Assembly: GCA_017983635.1 (NCBI GenBank)
Contig: JAGOBA010000018.1
Span: 19,529 to 83,528 of the forward strand
Length of the DNA stretch: 64,000 nucleotides
Direction: 5' to 3'
Origin: Alphaproteobacteria bacterium
Lineage (GTDB): Bacteria > Pseudomonadota > Alphaproteobacteria > Micropepsales > Micropepsaceae
Part shown: positions 28,897 to 38,205 of the stretch, piece by piece
How the letters are laid out: the number at the start of each line of letters is the position of its first letter
Position numbering within the stretch: position 1 is the stretch's first letter
Program-made: the position numbers and the translations under genes
Notes under the pieces: generated by a model
What the model saw: only the letters and a program-made list of their open reading frames with translations
What the model was told of the DNA's origin: nothing
Databases searched by the model: none

Positions 28897-30171
28897 ATGA
28901 AACCGCCAAAGGTATTTGTCTCATACTCGCATGACTCCCAGGCGCACAGGGACTGGGTCGTGCGCCTCGCTGCCGACCTCAGATCGAACGGCGTTGAGAC
29001 AATCCTAGATCAATGGGACCTCTCGCTTGGCCAGGACGTTAGCCTGTTCATGCAGAAAGGAATCGCTGAGAGCGATCGTGTCCTGCTGGTCTGCACGGAG
29101 ACGTATGTGCGAAAGGCCGAGGACGGAATTGGAGGCGTGGGATATGAGCGACTGGTCGTGACAGCCGAAGTCGTGCAGTCCATCGACACGAAGAAATTCA
29201 TTCCCGTCGTTCGGGGTAATAGCAGCGCGCGCAAGGTGCCATTGTTTCTCGGGCCACGCCTCTACGTCGATTTTTCGGACGACAAAAACTACGAGACGCG
29301 TCTTCAGGAGCTTCTACGCGAGTTGCATGGTGCCGCCGCCAAGGAGAAACCCCCGATAGGACCCAATCCGTTTTCTGGGCGCGTCGCCGCACTCAGCGCG
29401 CCTCGCGTCGTAAGCCGGACTGGTGCGACAGGAACCGGCGCATCGCTTTTGGACAGCGATTGGTTTGCCAAAGAACTTGTCAACGCAAGGAAGGGCGCCG
29501 ACGCGATCGGGTTCGCCACCCATATGGAGCTACGCTTTGGTCTGCACGACGCCATCCAAAAGTCGCAGATCGAACTGTTGGATTCGGTACGCGCGGCCGA
29601 GATTCACACCTTCGGCTGGCCCATTGGCGTCACCTTGGAGAACAGAGATGAATACAAACCGCGCCCCTTCGGTGATGGAGTTAAAGCGGAGATTTCCATA
29701 AAGAAGGCATCGCCGGGAGATCGAGAATCCTATGACTACTGGGCTATTGCCCAAAACGGCGATTTCTTCCTGCTTCAAAGTTTGTTTGAGGATCAGCGGA
29801 AGAAGAACGAGGTGTTCTTCAACACGCGAATCGTGCGCGTGACCGAGTCACTTCTGTTCGCAGCAAGGTTGTACCGCAACCTTGGTGCACCGGAGGGCGC
29901 GCCGCTCAGCATTCGCGTTACCCATCGCGGGTTTGCCGGCCGAACGCTCTCGAGTTCCAACGGCAACCGCCAGCTCTCCGTGCGAGCAACCTCTAACGAA
30001 AACGAATGTCAATCCGAACTGGTTCTAACGCTGAAGGACATCGAGAAATTCCTCGTTGCCGACGTCAAGCGGTTGACCGCACCGCTGTTCACGCTCTTCG
30101 ACTTCACCACATTTGCAGACACCGTTTATGAAGACATCGTGCGTCGCTTTGAGCGCGGTGAGGTCACCTAG
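28897..30171 (+). CDS. SEFIR/TIR-like domain protein with unknown C-terminal domain
   Basis: A 424-residue protein. The ATG at 28897 (MKPPKVFVSYSHDSQAH) is preceded by GGAGG and starts exactly at the domain. Residues 4-150 form a SEFIR domain: FVSYSHDS (box 1), ETILDQWDLSLGQD (box 2 region) and SDRVLLVCTETYVRKAE. Residues ~190-420 form a second domain (DYWAIAQNGDFFLLQSLFED; RIVRVTESLLFAARLY) that recurs behind TIR/SEFIR domains in bacteria and may sense a trigger. TIR/SEFIR proteins often cut NAD or signal in anti-phage defence; no catalytic residue is proven here. Fifteen bases separate it from the next gene, a likely partner. Confidence 0.8.
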   Translation: MKPPKVFVSYSHDSQAHRDWVVRLAADLRSNGVETILDQWDLSLGQDVSLFMQKGIAESDRVLLVCTETYVRKAEDGIGGVGYERLVVTAEVVQSIDTKKFIPVVRGNSSARKVPLFLGPRLYVDFSDDKNYETRLQELLRELHGAAAKEKPPIGPNPFSGRVAALSAPRVVSRTGATGTGASLLDSDWFAKELVNARKGADAIGFATHMELRFGLHDAIQKSQIELLDSVRAAEIHTFGWPIGVTLENRDEYKPRPFGDGVKAEISIKKASPGDRESYDYWAIAQNGDFFLLQSLFEDQRKKNEVFFNTRIVRVTESLLFAARLYRNLGAPEGAPLSIRVTHRGFAGRTLSSSNGNRQLSVRATSNENECQSELVLTLKDIEKFLVADVKRLTAPLFTLFDFTTFADTVYEDIVRRFERGEVT

Positions 30172-30186
30172 AGGAGCCGACAGCGC

Positions 30187-30888
30187 ATGCTTTCGTATCT
30201 GAATGCCAACTCAGGCGCATTGACGGTCATCTTTACAGCGATAGTCACGGTGTCAACGGTGGCATATGCGGTGCTCACACAACGGCTCGTAAGCGAGACG
30301 AAGCAGCTGCGGCGAGCCGAAACCGAACCTGCACTTGTGGTCTATCTCTCACCCAGCGATCGATGGGTAAATCTCTTTTACCTGGTGATACACAATCACG
30401 GAAAAGGCGTCGCACGTAACATCAAATGGAGTCTCGTCCCCTCGCGCGAAGAACTTACTACGCTCGGCGTTAAGGCCACATCTCTAGCGCTGCTGGATGG
30501 CTTCGCACAGCTCGCGCCCGACCAGCGAGTTCGATCGTTCTTTGGTAGCGTGGCCGAGCTGCTGAAAGATCCTCCAATGCAAGCCATTCAGATTTCGGTG
30601 AGCTACGAGAACGATGCGCGGCAAGTCGCGACAGCGAACTTCCTGCTTGATGTAAACCAGTTTCGTGGAATCGTGGAGTTGGGCAAAGCAGCAGACGTTC
30701 GTATTGCGGAGTCGCTGGAGAAGCTGGAGAGAAATCTGAGGTCCGTTGTTTCGGATGGCAGTATTTCCGTTCTCGTACAGACACTGACGGAAGCCAAGCA
30801 TGAGCGCGAAAAATTTGTTGCGGAAGTTCGAGCGATGGCTCAGGCAGAGCGATCACACTCCGAACAAGCTCGCGAGACCGATACTTAG
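30187..30888 (+). CDS. Membrane-anchored coiled-coil protein, partner of the SEFIR gene
   Basis: A 233-residue protein with a single membrane segment at the start (ALTVIFTAIVTVSTVAYAVL) followed by a charged helix (TQRLVSETKQLRRAETEP). Residues ~50-160 are a beta-rich domain (PALVVYLSPSDRWVNLFYLVIHNHGKGVARNIKWSLV), and the end is a coiled coil (EKLERNL; EAKHEREKFVAEVRAM). N-out topology would leave the bulk in the cytosol. The tight spacing to the SEFIR gene (15 bases) argues for one operon: perhaps a sensor or membrane effector of a two-gene immune module. No named family recognised. Confidence 0.7.
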   Translation: MLSYLNANSGALTVIFTAIVTVSTVAYAVLTQRLVSETKQLRRAETEPALVVYLSPSDRWVNLFYLVIHNHGKGVARNIKWSLVPSREELTTLGVKATSLALLDGFAQLAPDQRVRSFFGSVAELLKDPPMQAIQISVSYENDARQVATANFLLDVNQFRGIVELGKAADVRIAESLEKLERNLRSVVSDGSISVLVQTLTEAKHEREKFVAEVRAMAQAERSHSEQARETDT

Positions 30889-30983
30889 CGGCACTGTCGT
30901 GGCTTGCGCTTACCATGAACGGTAGGCCTCTCGTCCGCTCTTGCTTGGCCCTTCATAGACCACGATTGCTTCGAAGACTCTCA

Positions 30984-31013
30984 AAGAGCAGGCGGGACGC
31001 CTGCGGTCCCAGG
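30984..31013. repeat. Dispersed palindromic repeat, copy 2 (half element)
   Basis: These 30 bases match the right arm of the element at 22054-22083 with two changes. G to A and C to T sit opposite each other in the hairpin, so pairing is kept. The left side (30920-30945) matches the other arm only loosely. It lies between the SEFIR unit and the cupin gene. Confidence 0.7.
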
Positions 31014-31053
31014 TATTGCGCCCTTCACCGTGCGCTGAGCTTTACGACGAAGG

Positions 31054-31815
31054 CTACGGGGCGAACTTTGCTTGGCAGGCGTCGAACGATAGCGTTGGGG
31101 CGCGGATGAGGCGCTGTCCGTTGGGCGCCGCCGTCGGGTCGACGAAGATCATGTTGTAGTCGTTCGCTTTCAGGCCGTAAGCGCGGGTCTTTGAGAGGTT
31201 GAGGACGCCGACGTCGAAGGTGAAGCTACGGTCTTCTTGGGCGATGAGCCAGTGGCTGTTGTCGCGGTCGTCGGACATTGTGATGGCGTCGCCCGGTTTG
31301 ATCGTGCCGTCGAGTCTGGGGCGGAGGAGGACGGCTTTTTCTTCCGGCAAATCTTTCACGCGGTCGAAGGTGCGGGCGTGGAATTGGCCTTCGATGACGA
31401 GGTGTGCTGAGACCATGTTGTTGTGGACGTGCGGGATGATGGCGCCGCCTTGTCTCATGCCGAAGAAGCGGATGAACCACGGGCGCTCTGTGCCGGCGAC
31501 GTTGATGGTGGCCGGGAATTTTGGGTCGGCGGTTTCGGCCAGGTTTGTCGGGAACGCCATCGCCTTCGTTAGGCGGTCGAAGTTCAGATAACGACGCAGG
31601 TCACCCAAGTTCACGCCGGTGTCGAGCGCCACGATGCGGTCTTGCCAATCGGTCAGCGCGATTTTCGCGGCCGCGAGATCGCGGTTCAGGTCGGCCACGT
31701 CTTGCGCCCAACGGTCGAGCGCGCGCGGGGTCGCGGCGAGCGCGCCTGAGGTGTGGATCGCGTTCAGCGCGGCGGCGCCCGCGAGGGCCTGGAAGAGCGT
31801 GCGGCGGTCGAGCAT
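31054..31815 (-). CDS. Exported cupin-fold protein
   Basis: A 253-residue protein with a Tat- or Sec-like leader (MLDRRTLFQALAGAAALNAI, ending GALAA). Residues ~95-215 form a cupin-like beta-barrel with HVHNNMVSAHLVIEGQFHARTF, which holds the paired His and a downstream metal-site His as in RmlC-type cupins. It has no catalytic triad and could bind a metal or small ligand in the periplasm. It is the last gene of a minus-strand group led by the MarR gene at 33449, but 46 bases separate it from the SRPBCC gene. Precise role unknown. Confidence 0.65.
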   Translation of the reverse strand: MLDRRTLFQALAGAAALNAIHTSGALAATPRALDRWAQDVADLNRDLAAAKIALTDWQDRIVALDTGVNLGDLRRYLNFDRLTKAMAFPTNLAETADPKFPATINVAGTERPWFIRFFGMRQGGAIIPHVHNNMVSAHLVIEGQFHARTFDRVKDLPEEKAVLLRPRLDGTIKPGDAITMSDDRDNSHWLIAQEDRSFTFDVGVLNLSKTRAYGLKANDYNMIFVDPTAAPNGQRLIRAPTLSFDACQAKFAP

Positions 31816-31861
31816 GGGGCTCAGACTGTGTTCTGCGCGCCGACGCGCAAAGTGGCGGCAA

Positions 31862-32386
31862 TCACATGGCGGGCGCGATGGCGGCCTCTTCGCCAAAGCT
31901 TGCGGCCAGGTGGCCGAGGTAGGTGTTGATCGTGCCGTCGTGGCCCATGATGTGTTTGGCGACGATGCGGAAGAGCGGGTTTTCGACCCAGCCGTTTTCG
32001 GTGATGGTGATCGTGGTGCCCGTGGCGCTGGGCGCGACCGTGATCGTCCAGGTGCCGCCGAACATTTCTTCGTCGACGATTTGGCGAACGAGGCGCGACG
32101 GCGGGGTTTGCTCCAGGGTTTCGTAGGCAAGCGCGTTGCCCGATGTGAAATCCTCGCGCCAGACTTCGTGGCCGTTGCGGTCGGGCAATCGCGTGGCGGC
32201 TTTGACGTCCTTGCGCCACTGCGGCGCGTCGGCTTCGTTGGCGACGCGGGCCCAGACAGCGTCGGGGCTTGCCTTCAAGTCCATGCGGCGGGAGGCGGTG
32301 TGTTCGCGCGGGAGGAAACCGCCCCAGGCGTAGACGGCGACCGTGAGCGCCGCGATGGCGACGACGATTTTCAATAGCGTGAGCAT
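31862..32386 (-). CDS. SRPBCC-family (polyketide cyclase/dehydrase-like) protein
   Basis: A 174-residue protein starting MLTLLKIVVAIAALTVAVYAW, an N-terminal membrane anchor or signal. Residues ~30-150 fit the START/SRPBCC ligand-binding fold: RRMDLKASPDAVWARVANEADAPQWRKDV, TITVAPSATGTTITITENGWVENPLFRIVA. These proteins bind hydrophobic ligands or catalyse cyclisation; the partner here is not known. It follows the DUF3052-like gene four bases away in the same operon. Confidence 0.75.
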   Translation of the reverse strand: MLTLLKIVVAIAALTVAVYAWGGFLPREHTASRRMDLKASPDAVWARVANEADAPQWRKDVKAATRLPDRNGHEVWREDFTSGNALAYETLEQTPPSRLVRQIVDEEMFGGTWTITVAPSATGTTITITENGWVENPLFRIVAKHIMGHDGTINTYLGHLAASFGEEAAIAPAM

Positions 32387-32390
32387 TGCC

Positions 32391-32993
32391 CTACCCTTTC
32401 GCGCGAATGAAGCGAAGCGCTGCGTGCGTTTCGGAGATGCGGGCGACCTTTGTGTCTTTGAGGCCGGCCTTGCGCGCTTGCATGATGATGTCGTCGCCGT
32501 TGGGTTTGGTGCCCTTGCGATAAACGAGCCAGAGCGCGGTCTTTTCGCCGAGCATTTTGGCGGCGACGGCGATGTCCTTCTCCGCGGTGAGCGCGAGGCA
32601 GACGACATTGGCGCCGGCGAGCACCGTTTTCGCTTTGGCCAACGATGCGATGTGCTTGGCGTCCGGGGTGGCGTCGTCGATTTCGGCGATACGTTCGCCG
32701 ACGATGGCCACGGTGACGCCGGGCTTGATGCCCAGCTTGTCGGCGAGTGAGGGCGGGTTCAGGATCTTCTTCGCCCAGGCGGCCGCTTCCCTCGCGCCGA
32801 GCGCGAGGGTGAACTTCGTCGTCGTGGTTTCGACTTTCAAGAGATCGCCGCTGGCGACGGCGGTGCGCACGTCAGCTAGCGCGACGCTCAGTTTCTTGGC
32901 GCCGCTCAGTTGCAGCGCGAGGGAATCCAAGTGAGCGCGGACCTGCGCGCGCTCTTTGCCCGAGACGTATTCGGTCAGCGCTTCGCGGCCCAT
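32391..32993 (-). CDS. DUF3052-like conserved protein
   Basis: A 200-residue, mostly helical/alpha-beta protein. LADKLGIKPGVTVAIVGERIAEID near residue 80 and LAKAKTVLAGANVVCLALTAEKDI resemble the DUF3052 family, which keeps an LGIKPG-type motif and often sits beside regulators. It is placed three bases from the MarR gene and four bases from the SRPBCC gene, so the four genes probably form one transcript. A role as an anti-regulator or ligand sensor is possible but unproven. The family call is tentative. Confidence 0.5.
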   Translation of the reverse strand: MGREALTEYVSGKERAQVRAHLDSLALQLSGAKKLSVALADVRTAVASGDLLKVETTTTKFTLALGAREAAAWAKKILNPPSLADKLGIKPGVTVAIVGERIAEIDDATPDAKHIASLAKAKTVLAGANVVCLALTAEKDIAVAAKMLGEKTALWLVYRKGTKPNGDDIIMQARKAGLKDTKVARISETHAALRFIRAKG

Positions 32994-32996
32994 GCC

Positions 32997-33449
32997 CTAC
33001 CCTTTCGCCTTGCGCTTGATGGTGGATGCCGCCTTCGCGAGGAGGGTGAGGCCGTCGGCGGCGCGTTTGCGCTCAGCGGTCGTCAGGCATGCGAGCGCGG
33101 CCGCGACGCGCTCGGCGTTCAGCACCGACGTTCCGGCGACGGCATCGCGGCCTTTCGCGGTGAGTTTCGGGGCCACGAAGCGGCGGTCGGCGGTGCCGCG
33201 CACGCGATCTAGGTAACCCAAGCTCTCCAAGCGGCTGAGCGTCGCCGACAGGGTCGAGGCGGCGACGCCCAGATGCGCGGCCAGGTCGCCCGCCGTTTGC
33301 GCGTCGCTGGCATCGAGATGGGCGAGCAGCGAGGCGTCGCGCGAGGAAATGCCGTGCGTGCTGGTGCGGGCGCGCACGTGGTCGACATGGCAGGCCAGAT
33401 AGATGCGCGGGTAATCGCGCTGGATGCGGAAGACGAGATCGCTGTTCAT
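32997..33449 (-). CDS. MarR-family transcriptional regulator
   Basis: A 150-residue winged-helix protein. DAQTAGDLAAHLGVAASTLSATLSRLESLGYLDRVRGTADRRFVAPKLTAKG runs through the recognition helix and wing typical of MarR proteins (AGDLAAHLGV, SRLESLGYL, DRRFV). It is the first gene of the minus-strand cluster down to 31054, so it likely controls its own operon through a promoter in the 30-base gap before the DUF2339 gene. The inducer is unknown. Confidence 0.88.
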   Translation of the reverse strand: MNSDLVFRIQRDYPRIYLACHVDHVRARTSTHGISSRDASLLAHLDASDAQTAGDLAAHLGVAASTLSATLSRLESLGYLDRVRGTADRRFVAPKLTAKGRDAVAGTSVLNAERVAAALACLTTAERKRAADGLTLLAKAASTIKRKAKG

Positions 33450-33479
33450 CCGCTCACTTTATGCGGGCAAACTATTTCG

Positions 33480-36400
33480 TCAAATCGAAGTACCAGCCCC
33501 CTCTTTCGGAGGGTCGCGTTCGAAGACGTAGCGCGTGTAGAACCAGCTCAGCCCCATGAGGCTGGCGCCGAGGCCGGCGAAGGAGAAGACGCGCAGGAGC
33601 CCGGTGAGTTCGGAGGCGTCGTAGAGGAAGACCTTGCCGACGGTCAGGATCATCACCGCGAGCGAGGCGAAGCGGATGACCTTGTCCTTCCACGCGGCGC
33701 CTACGATCAGCAAGCCGATGCCGAGCAGGAGCCAGGCGACGGAGTAGGCGTAGACTTCGTTGCTGCCGACGCCGGGCGCGTCCAAGAACGGGCCTTGGAA
33801 GAACTGGCGCACGTTCAGGCTGATCCAGACGAACAGGAAGAGCAGCGCGGCGCCCTTGGCGTAGGGGACGAGTTCCATGCGCTTGCGCTGTTCGAGCGCG
33901 CGGGCGGCGAGCCCCAACCAGAGCACCGGCAGGCCATAGGCGAGCAGCAGCGCGTTCACGATCGGCCAGGTACCGACATCGTGGGCGGCGACGAGCGGCG
34001 AAGACGTGAGCAGGTCGAAGTAGAAAATGCGCGCGACCGCGAGCAACGCGACCACGACGCCGCTGACGAAGAGCGTGCGGCGGTTCGCGTAACGGCCAAG
34101 CGCAAAGAGGCCTACGCCGAAGAGCAGCAGCGCGTTTGTGATCACGCCGCGTTCGAGGAACGTGCCGGGGGCGCTGAACGCTTGTTCCGCGCCGTTGAAG
34201 GCGTGGCGGATCAGGAAGTAGGTCATCAGGCCCGCGAAGGCGATCGCGACGTATTCCATGATCTCGGCAATGCGCTCGCGCACGCCGCGCAAGGTCATGC
34301 TGAGGAGTGCGAACAACACCGCGGGCAGCGCCAGGTGGAAGATCGGCGCGGCGGCGATGGGGATCGTGCGGCCGGCGTCTAGCGTTGCGCCGGCAATACC
34401 TGAGAGCGTGTAGGCCATGACACCAACAGGCGCGACGTCGAACGACACGATGCGCAACAACGCGATCGAGGCCGCGATCACGGCTGCGTTGACCAGGCTG
34501 TCACGCTTGAAGAACGTAGCTGCCCACATCAGCGCGAGCGCGTAGACGATCTGCGACTGGCTGATGATGCCGCCTTCGAAGCGCGAGCCCATGCCGGTCA
34601 ATACTTGCTCCAGCGGGTTGAAAGCGTGGCGAATGAGGAAGTAGCCCATCAAGCCGATGAGCGCGATTGGCACGTATTCCAGCACGCGCGCGGCAACCTC
34701 GTCGCGAGTGCGGCCGAGCAGAAGGCGCAAGGCCAGCACGAGCACCGCGGGGACGCCCAGATAGAACAACGGCGAGACCGCGATCGGCAAGGTCAGACTC
34801 TTGCTGCTCGCTTGGCCCAGTGCCATCGGCATCCAAACGTCGAGCAGCTGCAGCGGCTGGACGTCGAAATGGATCACGCGCGCGAGGCCGATCACCGCGG
34901 CGGTGAGGCCGCAGACGGCGAGTGTCGCGCGGTTGAAGTAACGGCCGATGGCGACGAGCGCGATCGCGAACATCAGTAGAGCGTCGGTGATGATGGCGCC
35001 GTCGAACGTGCTGCCAAGCGAGGCCATGATCTCCGCCGCCGGGGTTTGTGCGTGGCGGATCAGGAAGTAGCCCATGATGCCGACGAGCGTGGCGGCGCTG
35101 ACCTCGAAGGCGTGCACGGTGGTGTCGTCGGCCTTGCGGCGGAGTTCGAAGCTTGAGAGCGCGAAGAACGCGGCGGGGATGCCGAGATGGAAGAGCGGCG
35201 CGAGGACCAGCGCCGGCGACTTGACCGTCAGCGCTTCGCCCATTGTTGCCGTCACCGCGTATTGGATGACGTAGCCTGCTTGCGGCAGCAGCGCGATCAG
35301 GAACAGGAACGCGAGCACCGCTGCGGCGGGACGCAAGACGTTGATATCCGTGCGGGCGGAGATCCAGGCGACGGCGAACATCGCGCCGGCGGCGGCGACG
35401 GGCAGATAATCCGGCGGGAGTTCGAGCACGAAGCCCAACGACAAGAACGCGATCGCGGTCAGCGACATGTGTGCGAGCAACGCCTGCGCGTGGGTGTTCT
35501 TGGTGCCGAAGCGTTCGGCGATGCGGCCGGTCACCAGCGTCATCACGACGGCGAGGAATGTGGCGGCAACGCCCCAGATCGGAATGCCGTTCATCATCGA
35601 CACGAGCTTGACGATGTCGCTCAGCTTGGCGAGCGCGATGCCGTAGAAGGCGAGCGAGCTGACACAGGCGAGCCTTGTCCACTCGATCGGCTCCTTCGCA
35701 CGCCAGAGGAACACGATGCCGCTGACGGCGAAGATCGCGGCGAGCGCCACGAGCATGAAGGCGAAGAATTCCGTGTCGCCGGTCTGCCAGACGCCGAGCA
35801 GAACGAGGCTCATGCCGAGGGTCAGCCACGGCAGCAGGCGGTATTGTTCCTGATTGCGCCAAGCGAGTGCGATCGTGCCCAGCGTGATGAGAACGTAAAA
35901 GCCCCACTCGGTCACGCCGAAGTCAGTGCGGTTTAAGACGATCGCCATGAAGACGACGGCGGCGCCGGCCGTCAGCAGAAGGCCGAGCCAAGCAAACGGT
36001 GGGCTTGTCTTCCCTTCGGCCGGTGCGATGAACGAGAACGCGGTGCTACTGAGCAGCACAAGGAAGAGGCCGAGCCAAAGACCTTCGCCCGGAACCGATG
36101 GACCGAGCAGCCAGAGGATCAGCCACGCGTAGGCGGCGCCCAATGTCGGCCAGGCGAGCCACCACCAGTTCTGGCTGCGGATGACGACGAAGAGGCCAAC
36201 GGTGAGCGCGATCAGATAGCCGAACAATACCGGCGCGTTCGGTTCGCCGCCGCCGACGAGCGCCGGTGTGAGGAAGCCGCCGATCATGCCGAGGATCGCG
36301 GTCGGCGGACCTTGGCGGAGCGACAGGACGACGGCGAGCGCGGTCACGGCTGCCATTGCGGCGAACGCGAGCGGCGACGAGATGAAGCCATAGACCGTCG

Positions 36401-37049
36401 ATGCCGAAAACAGCGCACCGTAGAGCACGGCGATGCCGGCGCCGGAGAGCGCCTGAGCGATGCGATCCCCGTTCGCGACCTTGCCGCGCGCCAAGATAAT
36501 TTGCGCCGCGATGAGCATCAGAGCGCCGAAGACGCCCGCCATGATGACGCGCACGAGCGGGCTCAGGTAGCCCTGCTCAATCGAATAGATGACGAGAAAG
36601 ATGCCGGAGAGCGCGAGCGCGATGCCGCCGATCCACACCGGCAGGCGCGCGCCGAGCTGTTGCTCCCACGCGATCGCCGGCTTCTTCGGCGCGGGTGGTT
36701 TCGGTGGCGGCGCCTGGCGCGCGGCGACGGGTTCGGGCTGAGGGAGTGTGAACGGCTTCGGCGGCAGTGGTGGTGGCGCAGCGGGTTTCGGCTGTTCGAC
36801 GACAACCGGGCGCGGCGGTGGCGGTTCGGGCGGGCGAACGGGTTCGGGCTTCGCGGCGTCAACCGGCCGTGGGGTAACCCAAGACGGTGGCTTCTCTACG
36901 GGTGCTTGCTTCAGTTCGCCGGACTTGAGTTGCGATTTTAGATTGAGGAGTTCGTCGCGAATCTTTCTGACCTCGTCACGCAGACGCGACACGTGTCCGT
37001 AGACGATCCAGGCGGCGAGAAGGGCCAGAAGAGCCAGCAGGACTTCCAT
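33480..37049 (-). CDS. DUF2339 multi-span membrane protein
   Basis: A very large (1189-residue) inner-membrane protein. It starts with one hydrophobic segment (LLALLALLAAWIVYGH), a short coiled coil (RDEVRKIRDELLNLKSQL), then a Pro-rich linker of about 80 residues (PPPRPVVVEQPKPAAPPP). The rest is many transmembrane helices in repeated blocks such as YFLIRHAF at about four sites, the pattern of the DUF2339 family found in many proteobacteria, whose job is unknown. It stops 30 bases from the MarR start and runs in the same direction. The Pro linker may span the periplasm or hold the coiled coil away from the membrane. Confidence 0.85.
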   Translation of the reverse strand: MEVLLALLALLAAWIVYGHVSRLRDEVRKIRDELLNLKSQLKSGELKQAPVEKPPSWVTPRPVDAAKPEPVRPPEPPPPRPVVVEQPKPAAPPPLPPKPFTLPQPEPVAARQAPPPKPPAPKKPAIAWEQQLGARLPVWIGGIALALSGIFLVIYSIEQGYLSPLVRVIMAGVFGALMLIAAQIILARGKVANGDRIAQALSGAGIAVLYGALFSASTVYGFISSPLAFAAMAAVTALAVVLSLRQGPPTAILGMIGGFLTPALVGGGEPNAPVLFGYLIALTVGLFVVIRSQNWWWLAWPTLGAAYAWLILWLLGPSVPGEGLWLGLFLVLLSSTAFSFIAPAEGKTSPPFAWLGLLLTAGAAVVFMAIVLNRTDFGVTEWGFYVLITLGTIALAWRNQEQYRLLPWLTLGMSLVLLGVWQTGDTEFFAFMLVALAAIFAVSGIVFLWRAKEPIEWTRLACVSSLAFYGIALAKLSDIVKLVSMMNGIPIWGVAATFLAVVMTLVTGRIAERFGTKNTHAQALLAHMSLTAIAFLSLGFVLELPPDYLPVAAAGAMFAVAWISARTDINVLRPAAAVLAFLFLIALLPQAGYVIQYAVTATMGEALTVKSPALVLAPLFHLGIPAAFFALSSFELRRKADDTTVHAFEVSAATLVGIMGYFLIRHAQTPAAEIMASLGSTFDGAIITDALLMFAIALVAIGRYFNRATLAVCGLTAAVIGLARVIHFDVQPLQLLDVWMPMALGQASSKSLTLPIAVSPLFYLGVPAVLVLALRLLLGRTRDEVAARVLEYVPIALIGLMGYFLIRHAFNPLEQVLTGMGSRFEGGIISQSQIVYALALMWAATFFKRDSLVNAAVIAASIALLRIVSFDVAPVGVMAYTLSGIAGATLDAGRTIPIAAAPIFHLALPAVLFALLSMTLRGVRERIAEIMEYVAIAFAGLMTYFLIRHAFNGAEQAFSAPGTFLERGVITNALLLFGVGLFALGRYANRRTLFVSGVVVALLAVARIFYFDLLTSSPLVAAHDVGTWPIVNALLLAYGLPVLWLGLAARALEQRKRMELVPYAKGAALLFLFVWISLNVRQFFQGPFLDAPGVGSNEVYAYSVAWLLLGIGLLIVGAAWKDKVIRFASLAVMILTVGKVFLYDASELTGLLRVFSFAGLGASLMGLSWFYTRYVFERDPPKEGAGTSI

Positions 37050-37247
37050 GCGAACTCCAGCGTTGGCGGCTGCACTATGATTCGCCTGCGGTTTGATTCT
37101 AGGCGCTTTGTGCTGTGCTGACCGTCACTCTATTTGTTCCGGCGCGTGGTGTGTCGGAAAGGAATCATTAACCGCTGTAGAATCGCCCGCACCAAGTGAT
37201 TCGGCGTGCGGTGGCCCGCGCGCCCACAATCGACACGGGGGACTTCC

Positions 37248-38144
37248 ATGCTGACCCTTACCCAACTCAAGAGCATTTTTCCGCGCGCGCAGATGGCGGA
37301 CCTCAATGCGTTCGTCAGCTTCGGCGAGGCGGCTTTGAAGTCGTCGGGCATTCTCGATGGCGCGACGCGGCTGCAGTATTTCCTGGCGCAGCTGGGACAC
37401 GAGTCGAACGGGCTCACAAACCGCGAGGAGAATCTGAACTACTCGGCGTCGCGGCTGATGGAGATTTGGCCGGGACGTTTTCCAACGAGAGAGATTGCGG
37501 AGCAATACGATCGCAATCCCGAGAAGCTCGCGAACTTTGTCTATGGCGGACGCATGGGCAACGTGAATCCGGGCGACGGGTATCGCTATCGCGGACGCGG
37601 TTACATTCAGCTGACCGGGCGCGAGACCTATCGCGAGGTCGGGCGGATCGCGGGGCTCGATCTGGAAGCGCATCCGGAGTTGGCGTCGAAGCCGGAGAAC
37701 GCGGTTCGGATCGCGTGCGCGTTTTGGACGTGGAAGGGACTGAACGCGGCGTGCGATGTCGCCGACTTCACAGGCGTCACGAAGAAGATCAACGGCGGCA
37801 CCAACGGGCTTGAGGATCGGCTTGACTGGCTGAAGAAGGTCAAGAGCGTGGTATCGACCGCATCGTCGACGTCCAAGCCCTCGACCGATACGGCGCCGAA
37901 GCCCGCGAAACCCGCACCGCCGATGCCGCGACCGAAACCCAACAACGATGAAGCGGAGTCGCTCGCGAACCCCGCCGTGCTTGAGGCGCAGAAAAAGCTC
38001 ACGCGACTCGGCTACTACAAGGGCGTTCTGAACGGCATCTACGATCAGATGCTGCGCGCGGCGCTGTGGGCGTTCCAAAAGGACGAAGACCTGCCGCAAA
38101 CCGGCCGCCTCGACACACGCACACGGCAGGAGCTGAACGTGTAA
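37248..38144 (+). CDS. GH19 chitinase/endolysin-like enzyme with peptidoglycan-binding domain
   Basis: A 298-residue protein; the ATG at 37248 (MLTLTQLKSIF) is preceded by GGGGGA, and the frame upstream is unlikely. Residues ~1-200 form a GH19 fold: FLAQLGHESNGLTNREENL with the catalytic Glu, and YRYRGRGYIQLTGRETYREV. A Pro/Lys-rich linker (KPAKPAPPMPRPKP) follows, then a C-terminal PG_binding_1 domain (AQKKLTRLGYYKGVLNGIYD). It has no signal peptide, like prophage endolysins. It may cut peptidoglycan in cell lysis or self-remodelling. It sits apart from other phage genes, so it may be domesticated. Confidence 0.88.
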   Translation: MLTLTQLKSIFPRAQMADLNAFVSFGEAALKSSGILDGATRLQYFLAQLGHESNGLTNREENLNYSASRLMEIWPGRFPTREIAEQYDRNPEKLANFVYGGRMGNVNPGDGYRYRGRGYIQLTGRETYREVGRIAGLDLEAHPELASKPENAVRIACAFWTWKGLNAACDVADFTGVTKKINGGTNGLEDRLDWLKKVKSVVSTASSTSKPSTDTAPKPAKPAPPMPRPKPNNDEAESLANPAVLEAQKKLTRLGYYKGVLNGIYDQMLRAALWAFQKDEDLPQTGRLDTRTRQELNV

Positions 38145-38205
38145 GCGTTTACGCTAGTGGTGAGTCAGTCAGATTTCACCACGAAGTCGCGAACCTTACT
38201 TCCTA

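Noticed and set aside
33273..34382. Plus-strand frame of 369 codons opposite the DUF2339 gene
   Set aside because: Glu/Arg/Gly-rich antisense of a membrane protein; typical shadow without a domain.
37248..38144. A prophage around the GH19 endolysin-like gene
   Set aside because: No holin, capsid, tail or integrase genes adjoin it; neighbours are a DUF2339 gene and a small membrane protein.
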